DNA from: Verrucomicrobiaceae bacterium
GTDB lineage: Bacteria > Verrucomicrobiota > Verrucomicrobiia > Verrucomicrobiales > Akkermansiaceae
Assembly: GCA_027483005.1 (NCBI GenBank)
Contig: JAIXVN010000095.1
Coordinates: 1 to 12,795 of the forward strand
Direction of reading: 5' to 3'
DNA length: 12,795 bases
The position numbers and the translations under genes are program-made. Each line of letters begins with the position of its first letter. Position 1 is the stretch's first letter. Below the pieces are notes generated by a model. It was not told the DNA's origin. It searched no databases and saw nothing but the letters and a program-made list of their open reading frames with translations. Positions 5,450-12,563 of this stretch are shown in pieces.

Positions 5450-6253
5450 ATGCTTTGTGATCGTTGGAAAACGTGGGCTGGTGAGCTGTCAGGCACTTTC
5501 ATCCTGGTGTTCTTCGGCTGCGGTTCGGTGGCGGCGGCGGTCACGACCGGAGCCCAGGTCGGAGTGTTCCAGGTGGCGATCGTCTGGGGGCTCGGCATCG
5601 CCACGGCCATCGGCATGACCGGCCATCTCAGCGGGGCGCATCTCAATCCGGCGGTGACGATCGCCCTCGCGGTGTGGCGGGGGTTTTCATGGAGAAAAGT
5701 GCCGGGCTACGTGCTCAGTCAGATGGCAGGAGCCTTCCTGGCAGCGGCGGTGCTGTTCGCGTGCTTCGGTCCGGCGATTTCGCGCTTTGAGGAGAAATCC
5801 GGCATCGTGCGCGGGCAGCCCGGCAGCGAGGCCAGCGCGATGATCTTCGGCGAATGCTTTCCCAATCCGGGTGGCAAGCCGCTGGCCGAGGATCCATGGA
5901 TGCCGACGATGACGGCGGTGCTGGTCGAGGTGATCGGCACGGCGGTCCTGGTGCTGGTGATTTTCTCGCTCACCGATCCGAAGAACACGAGCCAGCCGAA
6001 GTCGACCGTGCCTCTCACGATCGGCCTGACGGTCACGCTGTTGATCTCGCTGTTCGGGCCGCTGACGATGGCCTGCTTCAATCCGGCGCGCGACCTCGGG
6101 CCGAGGTTCTTTTCCTCGATGGCCGGGTGGGGCAGCGTGCCCTTCACCGCGAACGGCAGTGGCTGGCTGACGGTTTATCTGCTGGCCCCGATCGCGGGCG
6201 CAATCCTTGGAGGAGGAGTGTCCCGCTTGCTCACTGGTCGTCACGCCTCGTAA
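5450..6253 (+). CDS. aqpS: Aquaglyceroporin (MIP family), probable arsenite channel
   Basis: This is a 267-residue inner-membrane channel of the major intrinsic protein family with six predicted helices. The two pore motifs are GAHLNPAVT (NPA at 66-68) and CFNPARDLGPR (NPA at 211-213). Asp215, directly after the NPAR of the second motif, and the long third extracellular-type loop (about 112-150) mark the glycerol-facilitator branch rather than strict water channels. Arsenite enters as As(OH)3 through this branch. In Sinorhizobium meliloti, AqpS replaces the arsenite pump and lets internally generated arsenite flow out. The position 12 bp after arsC and behind arsR supports the same role here, so the symbol is by analogy. 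A glycerol facilitator is the alternative, but no glycerol kinase gene is nearby. The last 13 bp overlap the convergent VOC gene. Confidence 0.9.
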   Translation: MLCDRWKTWAGELSGTFILVFFGCGSVAAAVTTGAQVGVFQVAIVWGLGIATAIGMTGHLSGAHLNPAVTIALAVWRGFSWRKVPGYVLSQMAGAFLAAAVLFACFGPAISRFEEKSGIVRGQPGSEASAMIFGECFPNPGGKPLAEDPWMPTMTAVLVEVIGTAVLVLVIFSLTDPKNTSQPKSTVPLTIGLTVTLLISLFGPLTMACFNPARDLGPRFFSSMAGWGSVPFTANGSGWLTVYLLAPIAGAILGGGVSRLLTGRHAS

Positions 6254-6627
6254 AGCTCGATCGGCAGCGCGTCCGGATCAGCGAAGAAGGTGAAGCGCTT
6301 TCCGGTCAGGGAATCGACGCGGACCGGCTCGACGGCGACGCCCTTCGATTCGAGCTCGGCGATGTTTCCATCGAGGTCATGGGTGGCGAAGCAAAGGTGG
6401 CGCAGGCCCTGGGCTTCGGGATTCGACGGGCGCTGCGGAGGGTTCGGAAACGAGAACAGCTCGATCTGCGAGCCGCCAGGCAGGGCGAGGTCGAGCTTGT
6501 AGGACTGGCGTTCCGCGCGATGGGTTTCGGCGATGATTTCGAGACCGAGAACCCCGGTGTAGAAGGCTTTCGAGCGGGTGTAATCGGCGGTGATGATGGC
6601 GACGTGGTGGAGACCGGCGAGGTTCAT
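6241..6627 (-). CDS. gloA2: VOC family glyoxalase-like protein (YaeR/GloA2 type)
   Basis: This 128-residue single-unit vicinal oxygen chelate protein closely resembles E. coli YaeR: LHHVAIITADY near the start, IELFSFPNPPQRPSNPEAQGLRHL in the middle and KRFTFFADPDALPIELYE at the end. The expected metal ligands are present as His8, Glu56, His77 and Glu124. The family resembles glyoxalase I, which isomerises the methylglyoxal-glutathione adduct, but the substrate of YaeR-like proteins is not established. ArsI, the VOC lyase sometimes found in ars clusters, needs a vicinal cysteine pair that is absent here. The start at 6627 fits family length; the frame continues further upstream but would run into ilvA. 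Its 3' end overlaps the aquaglyceroporin gene by 13 bp. It diverges from ilvA with 78 bp between them. Confidence 0.9.
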   Translation of the reverse strand: MNLAGLHHVAIITADYTRSKAFYTGVLGLEIIAETHRAERQSYKLDLALPGGSQIELFSFPNPPQRPSNPEAQGLRHLCFATHDLDGNIAELESKGVAVEPVRVDSLTGKRFTFFADPDALPIELYEA

Positions 6628-6680
6628 GGTGACTTGATGCCTGATGAATGAGGCGATGGCCAGAACAGGTCTGCGCTTGC

Positions 6681-6698
6681 GAAACGGGCCGGGGTTTC
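6681..6698. promoter_or_regulatory. Small inverted repeat directly upstream of ilvA
   Basis: GAAAC (6681-6685) and GTTTC (6694-6698) flank an 8-base G-rich loop and end 7 bp before the ilvA ATG. It lies in the 78 bp divergent spacer. It could fold as a leader hairpin at the ribosome entry site or act as an operator for either gene. I saw no leader peptide or attenuator. Confidence 0.2.
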
Positions 6699-6705
6699 CG
6701 ACATC

Positions 6706-8256
6706 ATGGGCATGGAACGCGATGCGCTGCCGCTGGACCGACGCCTCAGGCAGGAAATCCTCTTCGCCCGGGAGCGGGTGTATCGCTTCGGAAAGCCGAC
6801 GCCGCTGGAGCGACTGGTAATGCCCGGGCCGGGTCCCGAGATCTGGGTGAAGCGCGAGGATCTTTCCGCGATCAAGGCCTACAAGTGGCGCGGCGCTTGC
6901 AATCGCATGGCGGTGCTGACGCCGGAGGAAGCGGCGCGCGGGGTGGTCACGGCCTCGGCCGGCAATCACGCCCAGGGGGTCGCGCTGGCCGCCAAGCAGC
7001 TCGGCATCGAGGCCCGGATCTACATGCCTCGCTCGACACCACGGGTGAAGCAGGAGGCGGTGAAGCATCATGGTGGCGATCGCGTGGAGATCCGTCTGGC
7101 GGGCGACAGCTACGATGACGCGGTCATGTCCGCGCGGCAGGACGAGCGGGAAAGCGGCGCGGTTTACGTCCATGCCTACGATGATCTGCAAGTCATGGCC
7201 GGCCAAGGCACGCTGGCCGACGAGGTGGTGCTTTCCGGGCATGGGCCCTTCGATGCCGCCTACCTGCAAATCGGCGGCGGCGGGATGGCGGCGGGTGTTT
7301 CCTGCTGGCTGAAAACGTATTGGCCGGAGATCGATCTCGTCGGTGTGGAAGGCGAAGGCCAAGCCTCGATGAAGGCCGCGCTGGCGGCGGGCGAGCCGGT
7401 CACGCTCGATCAGCTCGACATCTTCTGCGACGGCACGGCGGTGCGGAAGGCCGGGCAGCTTCCATTTGAAATCTGCGGAGAGACGCTTTCACGGGTCGAG
7501 ACGGTGTCGAACGCCGAGGTCAGTCACGCGATCCGCGTTCTCTGGGAAGGCCTGCGGGCGGTCTCCGAACCCTCCGGGGCGATGGGGTTGGCGGCGGTGC
7601 TCAAGAATCGCGAGGCGCTGGTCGGAAAGCGGGTGCTCGTCGTGCTTTGCGGAGCGAACATCGATTTCCTCCAACTTGGGCTCATCGCGCAGTCGCAGGG
7701 TGCGTCGGCCAACGAGGGTCGGACCCTGCGGATCCGGATTCCGGAGAGGCCGGGCACGATGCTGGAGCTGTTGGATGGCTGCTTCGAGGGGCTGAACATC
7801 GCGGATTTCCAATACGGCAAGCATCACGCATCCGAGGCCTGGCCGGTGTTCACGGTCACCTCGGAGGATGGCGCAAAACTCGTGGCCCTACCCGAGCGCC
7901 TGAAAGCCGGCGGCTACGAGTGGGAGGACCTTGGCGGCGCGGTGGACGTGCAGTTCCGGGCGATTCCGCTGCGCGAGGATCTGCTGCACAGCCCGCTGTT
8001 CCTGCGGCTGGACTTCTACGAACGTGCGGGAGCCTTGCATGACTTCCTGGACAAGATCATCCGGGGTCGAGCGAGTTTCTGTTATTTCAACTACCGTCAA
8101 TCGGGTGAACGGGTCGGCCGGGCCTTGATCGGCCTGGACTTCGATTCGGACGAGGCGCGTGCGGACTTCATCGCCACCCTCGCCCCGCGCGGCGAGGGCT
8201 ACCGGCTCTGCCAGCCCTTGGACGCGGCGGCGCAGGGGCGCATCCTCGGGGCATGA
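6706..8256 (+). CDS. ilvA: Threonine dehydratase (threonine ammonia-lyase), biosynthetic type
   Basis: This 516-residue PLP enzyme deaminates L-threonine to 2-oxobutyrate, the first committed step toward isoleucine. The catalytic domain spans about 1-335. The PLP Schiff-base lysine is Lys60 in AYKWRGA. ASAGNHAQG is the substrate loop, and the phosphate-binding glycine run is in IGGGGMAAG. Two C-terminal ACT-like regulatory domains start near residue 339 (TLRIRIPERPG) and residue 431 (LFLRLDFYERAG). This double arrangement and the length match E. coli IlvA, the isoleucine-inhibited biosynthetic form, rather than the short catabolic TdcB. The start at 6706 and an in-frame ATG two codons later are both possible. 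No clear Shine-Dalgarno sequence is present. The gene stands alone and is closed by a hairpin one base after its stop. No other isoleucine gene lies in the window. Confidence 0.95.
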   Translation: MGMERDALPLDRRLRQEILFARERVYRFGKPTPLERLVMPGPGPEIWVKREDLSAIKAYKWRGACNRMAVLTPEEAARGVVTASAGNHAQGVALAAKQLGIEARIYMPRSTPRVKQEAVKHHGGDRVEIRLAGDSYDDAVMSARQDERESGAVYVHAYDDLQVMAGQGTLADEVVLSGHGPFDAAYLQIGGGGMAAGVSCWLKTYWPEIDLVGVEGEGQASMKAALAAGEPVTLDQLDIFCDGTAVRKAGQLPFEICGETLSRVETVSNAEVSHAIRVLWEGLRAVSEPSGAMGLAAVLKNREALVGKRVLVVLCGANIDFLQLGLIAQSQGASANEGRTLRIRIPERPGTMLELLDGCFEGLNIADFQYGKHHASEAWPVFTVTSEDGAKLVALPERLKAGGYEWEDLGGAVDVQFRAIPLREDLLHSPLFLRLDFYERAGALHDFLDKIIRGRASFCYFNYRQSGERVGRALIGLDFDSDEARADFIATLAPRGEGYRLCQPLDAAAQGRILGA

Positions 8257-8257
8257 A

Positions 8258-8287
8258 AAAGGCGCTCCGTTTGAATGGAGCGCCTTT
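8258..8287. terminator. Bidirectional Rho-independent terminator between ilvA and bactofilin gene
   Basis: AAAGGCGCTCC (8258-8268) pairs perfectly over 11 bp with GGAGCGCCTTT (8277-8287) around an 8-base loop. On the minus strand the hairpin is followed by a run of five T, a good terminator for the bactofilin transcript. On the plus strand the tail is only TTTCTC, so ilvA termination may be weaker. Confidence 0.88.
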
Positions 8288-8314
8288 CTCGAAAAACTTG
8301 CCGGCACTTTCCGA

Positions 8315-8635
8315 TCAGCCACCGATCTCGGTGCGGCCGGAGAGCTGGGCGCCTTCCTCCATGGTGAAGACCTTCGACTTGATGTCGCCGTTGATGCGGG
8401 ACTTGTCCTTCAACTCGCAGCGCTGGGAGGTGATCTTGCCCTCGACCTTGCCGTAAACCTTCACTTCACCGGCGGTGATGTCGCCCTTGACGAGGGCGTT
8501 TTCGCCGATGGTGACGCGACCCTTGTCGGAGTTGATCTCCCCTTCGATCTTTCCATCGATGATCATGTCGTTGGAAAAGCGGATCGAGCCGATGATTTCG
8601 ATGCCGCTGGCGAGAACGTTGGTCGGATTTGCCAT
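8315..8635 (-). CDS. Bactofilin family cytoskeletal protein
   Basis: This is a 106-residue protein consisting almost entirely of a bactofilin (DUF583) right-handed beta-helix. Repeats of six to seven residues with alternating hydrophobic and glycine positions run from about 14 to 103, for example IGSIRFSNDMIIDGKIEGEI, ALVKGDITAGEVKVYGKVEGKI and INGDIKSKVF. Bactofilins self-assemble without nucleotide into membrane-associated filaments and scaffold local cell-wall or stalk-related functions. No membrane segment is seen. The start at 8635 is chosen because the short leader MANPTNVLASGIEI is typical and the upstream in-frame extension to 8707 would overlap the preceding gene. The gene follows the secreted phosphatase-fold gene by 52 bp on the same strand, so it may share its transcript. 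It ends 27 bp before a strong terminator. Its specific partners are unknown. Confidence 0.92.
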   Translation of the reverse strand: MANPTNVLASGIEIIGSIRFSNDMIIDGKIEGEINSDKGRVTIGENALVKGDITAGEVKVYGKVEGKITSQRCELKDKSRINGDIKSKVFTMEEGAQLSGRTEIGG

Positions 8636-8639
8636 AACA

Positions 8640-8686
8640 CCGGGCAATGGAGCAAAGCAGGTCCCGCTTGGCAATGGCAAACCCGG
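8640..8686. repeat. Direct repeat GGCAATGG within an inverted CCGGG/CCCGG pair upstream of bactofilin
   Basis: GGCAATGG occurs at 8643-8650 and 8670-8677 (27 bp period), enclosed by CCGGG (8640-8644) and CCCGG (8682-8686). It occupies nearly the whole 52 bp spacer before the bactofilin start. It could be a protein-binding site or a leader structure. The evidence is pattern only. Confidence 0.25.
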
Positions 8687-8687
8687 A

Positions 8688-9455
8688 TCATTCCGGCTTT
8701 CCAACAATCGTCAGCAGGGGTCGATGATCCGAGGCCACGGATTCCGCGACCACGGTGGTGGACTTCACCGTGGCAAGGCCCCTCACGACCGTGAAATCAA
8801 TCTCGTCGGTCGGCTTGTCCGCCGGGTGGGTGGCGGGTGGTCCGGCCTTGGCGACGACCGACCATGGGGCCTGACCAAAGACGGCGAGCGTCCTGGAGTC
8901 GGGATTCGCATTGAAGTCACCCGCCAGAATCACCGGGCTGGTGGCGATTTCCAGCAAGGCGGCAGAGGCCACCTGGGCTTGGGCGAGCTGCCTTGCCTCA
9001 TCCTGGTAGTCGAGGTGGATGCCGGCCACCGTCACCGGACCGATCGGGGTTTCCGCAACGGCTGAAACCGCGATGCGAGGCTCTCCTTCGCCGGGCAGGC
9101 GGTGGATTCTCAAATCCGAAAGCGGGTAGCGGGAAAGGATCGCTTGGCCATACTCCCCCTCCTGGAAGTCCATCGCCTTTCCAAAGACCTGCTGGAGGCC
9201 TGTCAGCTTGGCGAGTTCGACCGGTTGATCGACTCCGCCGCTCCGTTTGCAGCGGCTGTCCACTTCCTGAAGCAGGACAACATCCGGTGCCTGCGCCTGA
9301 ATGACGGCGGCAAGCCTGGCGAGATCCACTTTTCCGTCCGCGCCCTCGCCGTGATGAATGTTCCAACTCAGGACCCTCAGGGACTTTGAAGCCTCGCCTG
9401 CGCGGCCAAAGCCAGCGCTCAGACAAAGGATCGAGAGACACAGGAGGATCTTCAT
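8688..9455 (-). CDS. Secreted endonuclease/exonuclease/phosphatase family protein
   Basis: This 255-residue protein has an N-terminal signal peptide (KILLCLSILCLSAGFGRA, cleavage near residue 19) and a complete EEP fold. Active-site motifs are LSWNIHHGEG (Asn32), LLQEVD (Glu64, Mg2+ ligand), AGIHLDYQ (His147), LAGDFNANPDS (Asp180 and Asn182), EIDF (Asp220) and the terminal SDHRPL (Asp243 and His244). The fold cleaves phosphodiester or phosphomonoester bonds in nucleic acids, phosphoinositides or sphingomyelin. The substrate cannot be read from sequence, but export suggests an extracytoplasmic target. The start at 9455 is supported by AGGTGG five bases upstream, one of the few Shine-Dalgarno-like sites in the window, and by the signal peptide. 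A start at 9497 would add 14 residues ahead of the signal. It diverges from the FHA gene and precedes bactofilin on the same strand. Confidence 0.9.
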   Translation of the reverse strand: MKILLCLSILCLSAGFGRAGEASKSLRVLSWNIHHGEGADGKVDLARLAAVIQAQAPDVVLLQEVDSRCKRSGGVDQPVELAKLTGLQQVFGKAMDFQEGEYGQAILSRYPLSDLRIHRLPGEGEPRIAVSAVAETPIGPVTVAGIHLDYQDEARQLAQAQVASAALLEIATSPVILAGDFNANPDSRTLAVFGQAPWSVVAKAGPPATHPADKPTDEIDFTVVRGLATVKSTTVVAESVASDHRPLLTIVGKPE

Positions 9456-9481
9456 GTTGCCACCTACGTCGGGTCGGTCGT

Positions 9482-9491
9482 GGAAATTTCC
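9482..9491. promoter_or_regulatory. 10 bp palindrome in divergent spacer (GGAAATTTCC)
   Basis: A perfect palindrome lies 26 bp upstream of the secreted phosphatase-fold gene start and 56 bp upstream of the FHA gene. It is short enough to be chance, but its location in a 92 bp divergent promoter region makes it a candidate regulator site. Confidence 0.2.
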
Positions 9492-9547
9492 GTGCATCCC
9501 GATTCAATTCCGCGCTAGAAACCCGCCGAAACCCACGTTCTGCCCTC

Positions 9548-10156
9548 ATGCCACGCGTCACCATCACCGTTCCAGACCGCACTCCTCAGCCCTATCGGTT
9601 CCAGCTCGACCGTCGGGTGGTCAGCCTCGGGCGGGGCAGCGACAACGACATCGCCATCGACTGCGGCTCGGTTTCCGTGCGCCATGCTGAAATGGTGAGG
9701 ATCGATGGCGGCTACGAAATCCGCGATCTCGGGTCCACCAACGGGACCAAGAAGGACGGCGAGCGCCGGATGACGATTCCGCTGCGTTCGGGCGATGTGG
9801 TCGTTCTCGGTGACGTGGCCTTCGATTTCCAGCTCAGCGAGGAGGAATTGAGCGCCCTTGCCGACGAAGCGGCCTCGCTCGCCGCGCCCAAGCAGGAGCC
9901 TGTGGAAAAGCGCAACATCCGCCAGCCTGCTCCGCGACCCGTTTCGATGGCGTCCGCCCAGGCCTCATCGGGAGGCGGTGGGTTCGTGATGTTCCTGCTG
10001 TTCGTCGTCCTCGGCACCTGCGCTTTCTTCGTGGGAATGTCGATGCGCTATCAGAAGGATACCAAGAAATCGCTGCTCGAGGAAATCCGGAAGCCCAAGG
10101 TCGTGGTGAAGCCCGCCGCTGCGGAAGAGACCCCGGCTGCTCCTGCCGAGAAGTAA
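9548..10156 (+). CDS. FHA domain protein with a single transmembrane helix
   Basis: This 202-residue protein begins with a forkhead-associated domain (about 3-95), a phosphothreonine-binding module. The signature residues are present: LGRG (27-30), SVRHAE (43-48) and LGSTNGT (61-67). An acidic then basic, Pro-rich linker follows. A transmembrane helix at about 145-165 (GFVMFLLFVVLGTCAFFVG) is followed by a short tail with a charged segment and Pro/Ala repeats. By topology the FHA domain would be cytoplasmic and the tail periplasmic. The start at 9548 gives a standard FHA beginning; the frame is open further upstream, but that stretch lies within the divergent spacer and neighbouring gene. No kinase or phosphatase gene is visible in the window. 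The murI gene starts 47 bp downstream on the same strand. Partner proteins are unknown. Confidence 0.88.
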   Translation: MPRVTITVPDRTPQPYRFQLDRRVVSLGRGSDNDIAIDCGSVSVRHAEMVRIDGGYEIRDLGSTNGTKKDGERRMTIPLRSGDVVVLGDVAFDFQLSEEELSALADEAASLAAPKQEPVEKRNIRQPAPRPVSMASAQASSGGGGFVMFLLFVVLGTCAFFVGMSMRYQKDTKKSLLEEIRKPKVVVKPAAAEETPAAPAEK

Positions 10157-10203
10157 TCGAGTTTCCCCTTTTCCGGAATTCACCTCCCAGCCACGCTCGC
10201 CGC

Positions 10204-11004
10204 GTGTCCAGCGCTCCTCTTGGTTTCTTTGACTCCGGCGTCGGTGGCCTGACGGTCGTCCGCGCCGTGCAGGAACTTTTGCCGTCGGAAGACATCATCT
10301 ATCTGGGTGACACCGCCCGGCTGCCCTACGGATCGAAAAGCCCGGAAACCATCCGTCAGTTCGCGGACGAGGATGTGCGTTTCCTGCTTTCCAAGGAGGT
10401 GAAGGCCATCGTCGTGGCCTGCAACACCGCCACCGCCCACGCGCTGCCGACCCTTCACTCGAAGTATCGCATTCCGATCATCGGCGTGATCGAACCCGGG
10501 GTCGAGGCCGCGCTCTCTGATGCTTCCGTGGAACGGGTCGGCATCATCGCCACCCAGGGCACCATCCGCTCTCACGCCTACCAGCACGCCCTCGCCCAAC
10601 GCCGGACCGGACTGGTCATTTATGGGCAGGCGACTCCCCTGCTCGTCCCGCTCATTGAGGAAAACTGGATCGAACATCCCGCCACCAAAATGGTGCTGAA
10701 AACCTATCTCGATCCCTTGGTCGAGAAGGGCATCGACACCCTGATGCTGGCCTGCACCCATTACCCGCTGCTGATTCCCGTGCTGAAGGAACTCCTGCCC
10801 AGCGACATCCGCCTGGTCGATTCCGCCACCACCTGCGCGGAGCATTTGAAGCGCGAGCTCACCCGTCGTGAGTTGCTGAATCCGAACATCGGGCCCGGAA
10901 TCCTCTCAATCCACCTCACCGATTTCTCCGAGCAGTTTGGAGAGCTCGCCAGCCACTTCCTGAGGAAATCCACAGGCCGCATCCAGCGCGCGGTGCTCGG
11001 CTGA
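10204..11004 (+). CDS. murI: Glutamate racemase
   Basis: This 266-residue cytosolic enzyme interconverts L- and D-glutamate, supplying D-glutamate for the peptidoglycan peptide stem. Landmarks are FFDSGVGGLTVV (8-19, Asp10), GDTARLPYGSKS (35-46), VVACNTATAHA with the first catalytic Cys73, and LMLACTHYPLL with the second catalytic Cys185 next to His187. All are intact and the length is standard. The start codon is GTG at 10204. It is chosen because the FDSGVGG motif must lie near the N-terminus and no suitable ATG precedes it. No Shine-Dalgarno sequence is obvious. It lies between the FHA gene (47 bp upstream) and glmM (201 bp downstream), all on the same strand. Confidence 0.96.
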   Translation: MSSAPLGFFDSGVGGLTVVRAVQELLPSEDIIYLGDTARLPYGSKSPETIRQFADEDVRFLLSKEVKAIVVACNTATAHALPTLHSKYRIPIIGVIEPGVEAALSDASVERVGIIATQGTIRSHAYQHALAQRRTGLVIYGQATPLLVPLIEENWIEHPATKMVLKTYLDPLVEKGIDTLMLACTHYPLLIPVLKELLPSDIRLVDSATTCAEHLKRELTRRELLNPNIGPGILSIHLTDFSEQFGELASHFLRKSTGRIQRAVLG

Positions 11005-11205
11005 TGCCATGCACGATCCTGGATTTGCGGAATTACGCCTTGAATCAGCAGGGAAAGCCGTCCACTGAGGACTCGTTGTTTGGCAATTGGTCTGGTTGAG
11101 CGTTTCCCGCAAGTGCTGAATGGGTTGATATCGCAGGCTCCAAAGGATGTCTCCCCTCTCCCTCAGCCGATCACCCACGGCCGCCCATTTTCCCACCTGA
11201 ATTCC

Positions 11206-12558
11206 ATGACTACGAGATTGTTTGGCACCGACGGCATCCGAGGCCGCGTCAATGAGTTCCCCATCACTGCTGAAGTCGCCCTCCGCGTCGGCAAGGCCGT
11301 TGCACGCGTCCTGCGCTCCTCCGGCCCGAACCGCAACCGCGTGCTGGTCGGAAAGGACACCCGCATTTCCGGTTACATGCTGGAAACCGCCCTCACCAGC
11401 GGACTCGTTTCGATGGGCATGGACGTGTTCATGGTCGGTCCGATGCCGACCCCTGGCGTGGCCCACTTGACGAAGTCGATGGGAGCCGCCGCCGGCATCA
11501 TGCTCACCGCCTCGCACAATCCCTATGAGGACAACGGCGTGAAGATCTTCGGACCGGACGGCTACAAGCTCTCCGACCAACTGGAGGCCATCATCGAGCG
11601 CCACATCCTCGGCGAGGAGCCCGAGGCCGCTCCCGTCCCGCCGCGCCAGATTGGAAAGGCGCACCGCATCGAGGACGCCCGCGGCCGCTACATCGAGTTC
11701 GCCAAGCACACCGCCGACAACGTCCCGCTTCACGGGCTGAAGGTCGTCGTCGATTGCGGACACGGTGCCGCTTATTTCATCGCGCCACTCATTTTCAAGG
11801 AACTCGGCGCGGAAGTCGTCACCACCGGCATCCAGCCCGACGGCACCAACATCAACGACGGCTGCGGTGCCCTGTTCCCGGACAATGCCGGTGAACTCGT
11901 CCGCCGCTTCAATGCCGACCTGGGCATCTCCTTCGATGGCGATGCCGACCGCGTGATCTTCACCGACTCCAACGGCCAGGTCATCAGCGGCGACCGCATC
12001 CTCGCCCTTTGCGCGATCGCGCTGAAGGAACAGGGCCGCCTCAAGCACGACACCATGGTCTGCACCAGCATGAGCAACCTCGGCCTCAGGGAAACGATGA
12101 CCGCCCACGGCATCAAGGTTGAGACCACCGGTATCGGCGACCGCCAGGTCATCGAGCGGATGCGCCAGGGAGGCTTCACGTTCGGCGGAGAAAACTCAGG
12201 CCACCTCATCTTCGCCGAACATGCCACCACCGGCGACGGCATCCTCAGTGCCCTGCAGGTGCTCAAGATGATGCGCGAGAAGAACGCCACCATCGCCCAG
12301 CTCGCCGCCGCGATGTCCGAGTATCCGAGCCAGCTCGCCAACATCCCGGTGAAGGAAAAGCCGCCTCTCGAATCACTTCCAAAGCTCAAGAAGCTGATGG
12401 CCCTTGCCACCAAAACCTTCGGCAACGAAGGACGCCACCTGATCCGCTACTCCGGCACCGAGAACAAGATCCGCGTCCTCGTCGAACACCGCCAGATCGA
12501 GGAAGCCCGCATCTGGCTCAGCAAGTTCGCCGCGGCCATCCGCGAAGAGATCGGTTGA
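11206..12558 (+). CDS. glmM: Phosphoglucosamine mutase
   Basis: This 450-residue enzyme converts glucosamine-6-phosphate to glucosamine-1-phosphate, on the route to UDP-GlcNAc for peptidoglycan and lipopolysaccharide. Domain 1 starts with RLFGTDGIRG (4-13) and contains the phosphoserine loop TASHNP with Ser103. The Mg2+ loop is DGDADR (244-249), the sugar-binding loop is GENSGH (328-333), and the phosphate-binding loop is RYSGTEN (414-420). All four alpha-D-phosphohexomutase signatures are present in order. The start at 11206 matches the usual N-terminus. An upstream in-frame ATG at 11080 would add 42 unrelated residues. The spacer of 201 bp before it suggests its own promoter, though I could not identify one. 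The next gene begins 5 bp after the stop. Confidence 0.97.
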   Translation: MTTRLFGTDGIRGRVNEFPITAEVALRVGKAVARVLRSSGPNRNRVLVGKDTRISGYMLETALTSGLVSMGMDVFMVGPMPTPGVAHLTKSMGAAAGIMLTASHNPYEDNGVKIFGPDGYKLSDQLEAIIERHILGEEPEAAPVPPRQIGKAHRIEDARGRYIEFAKHTADNVPLHGLKVVVDCGHGAAYFIAPLIFKELGAEVVTTGIQPDGTNINDGCGALFPDNAGELVRRFNADLGISFDGDADRVIFTDSNGQVISGDRILALCAIALKEQGRLKHDTMVCTSMSNLGLRETMTAHGIKVETTGIGDRQVIERMRQGGFTFGGENSGHLIFAEHATTGDGILSALQVLKMMREKNATIAQLAAAMSEYPSQLANIPVKEKPPLESLPKLKKLMALATKTFGNEGRHLIRYSGTENKIRVLVEHRQIEEARIWLSKFAAAIREEIG

Positions 12559-12563
12559 TCGCC

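Noticed and set aside
6241..6627. ArsI (C-As lyase) identity for the VOC protein beside the ars genes
   Set aside because: ArsI needs a vicinal cysteine pair for trivalent arsenicals. This protein has only one cysteine and matches YaeR along its whole length.
6628..7362. Upstream extension of the VOC gene to a 373-residue protein
   Set aside because: The extra 245 residues are antisense to the ilvA catalytic domain and show no domain. The 128-residue protein alone matches YaeR end to end.
9386..9547. 54-residue N-terminal extension of the FHA protein
   Set aside because: It is Arg/Ser-rich, overlaps the start of the divergent secreted enzyme gene and has no FHA features.
11080..11205. 42-residue N-terminal extension of GlmM
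   Set aside because: GlmM proteins begin a few residues before the FGTDGIRG motif. The extension is unrelated sequence in the intergenic spacer.
10906..12108. 400-codon open frame on the minus strand opposite murI/glmM
   Set aside because: It lies antisense to glmM, whose four signature motifs are intact. Such long antisense frames are expected in high-GC DNA, and the protein is low-complexity with no recognisable domain.
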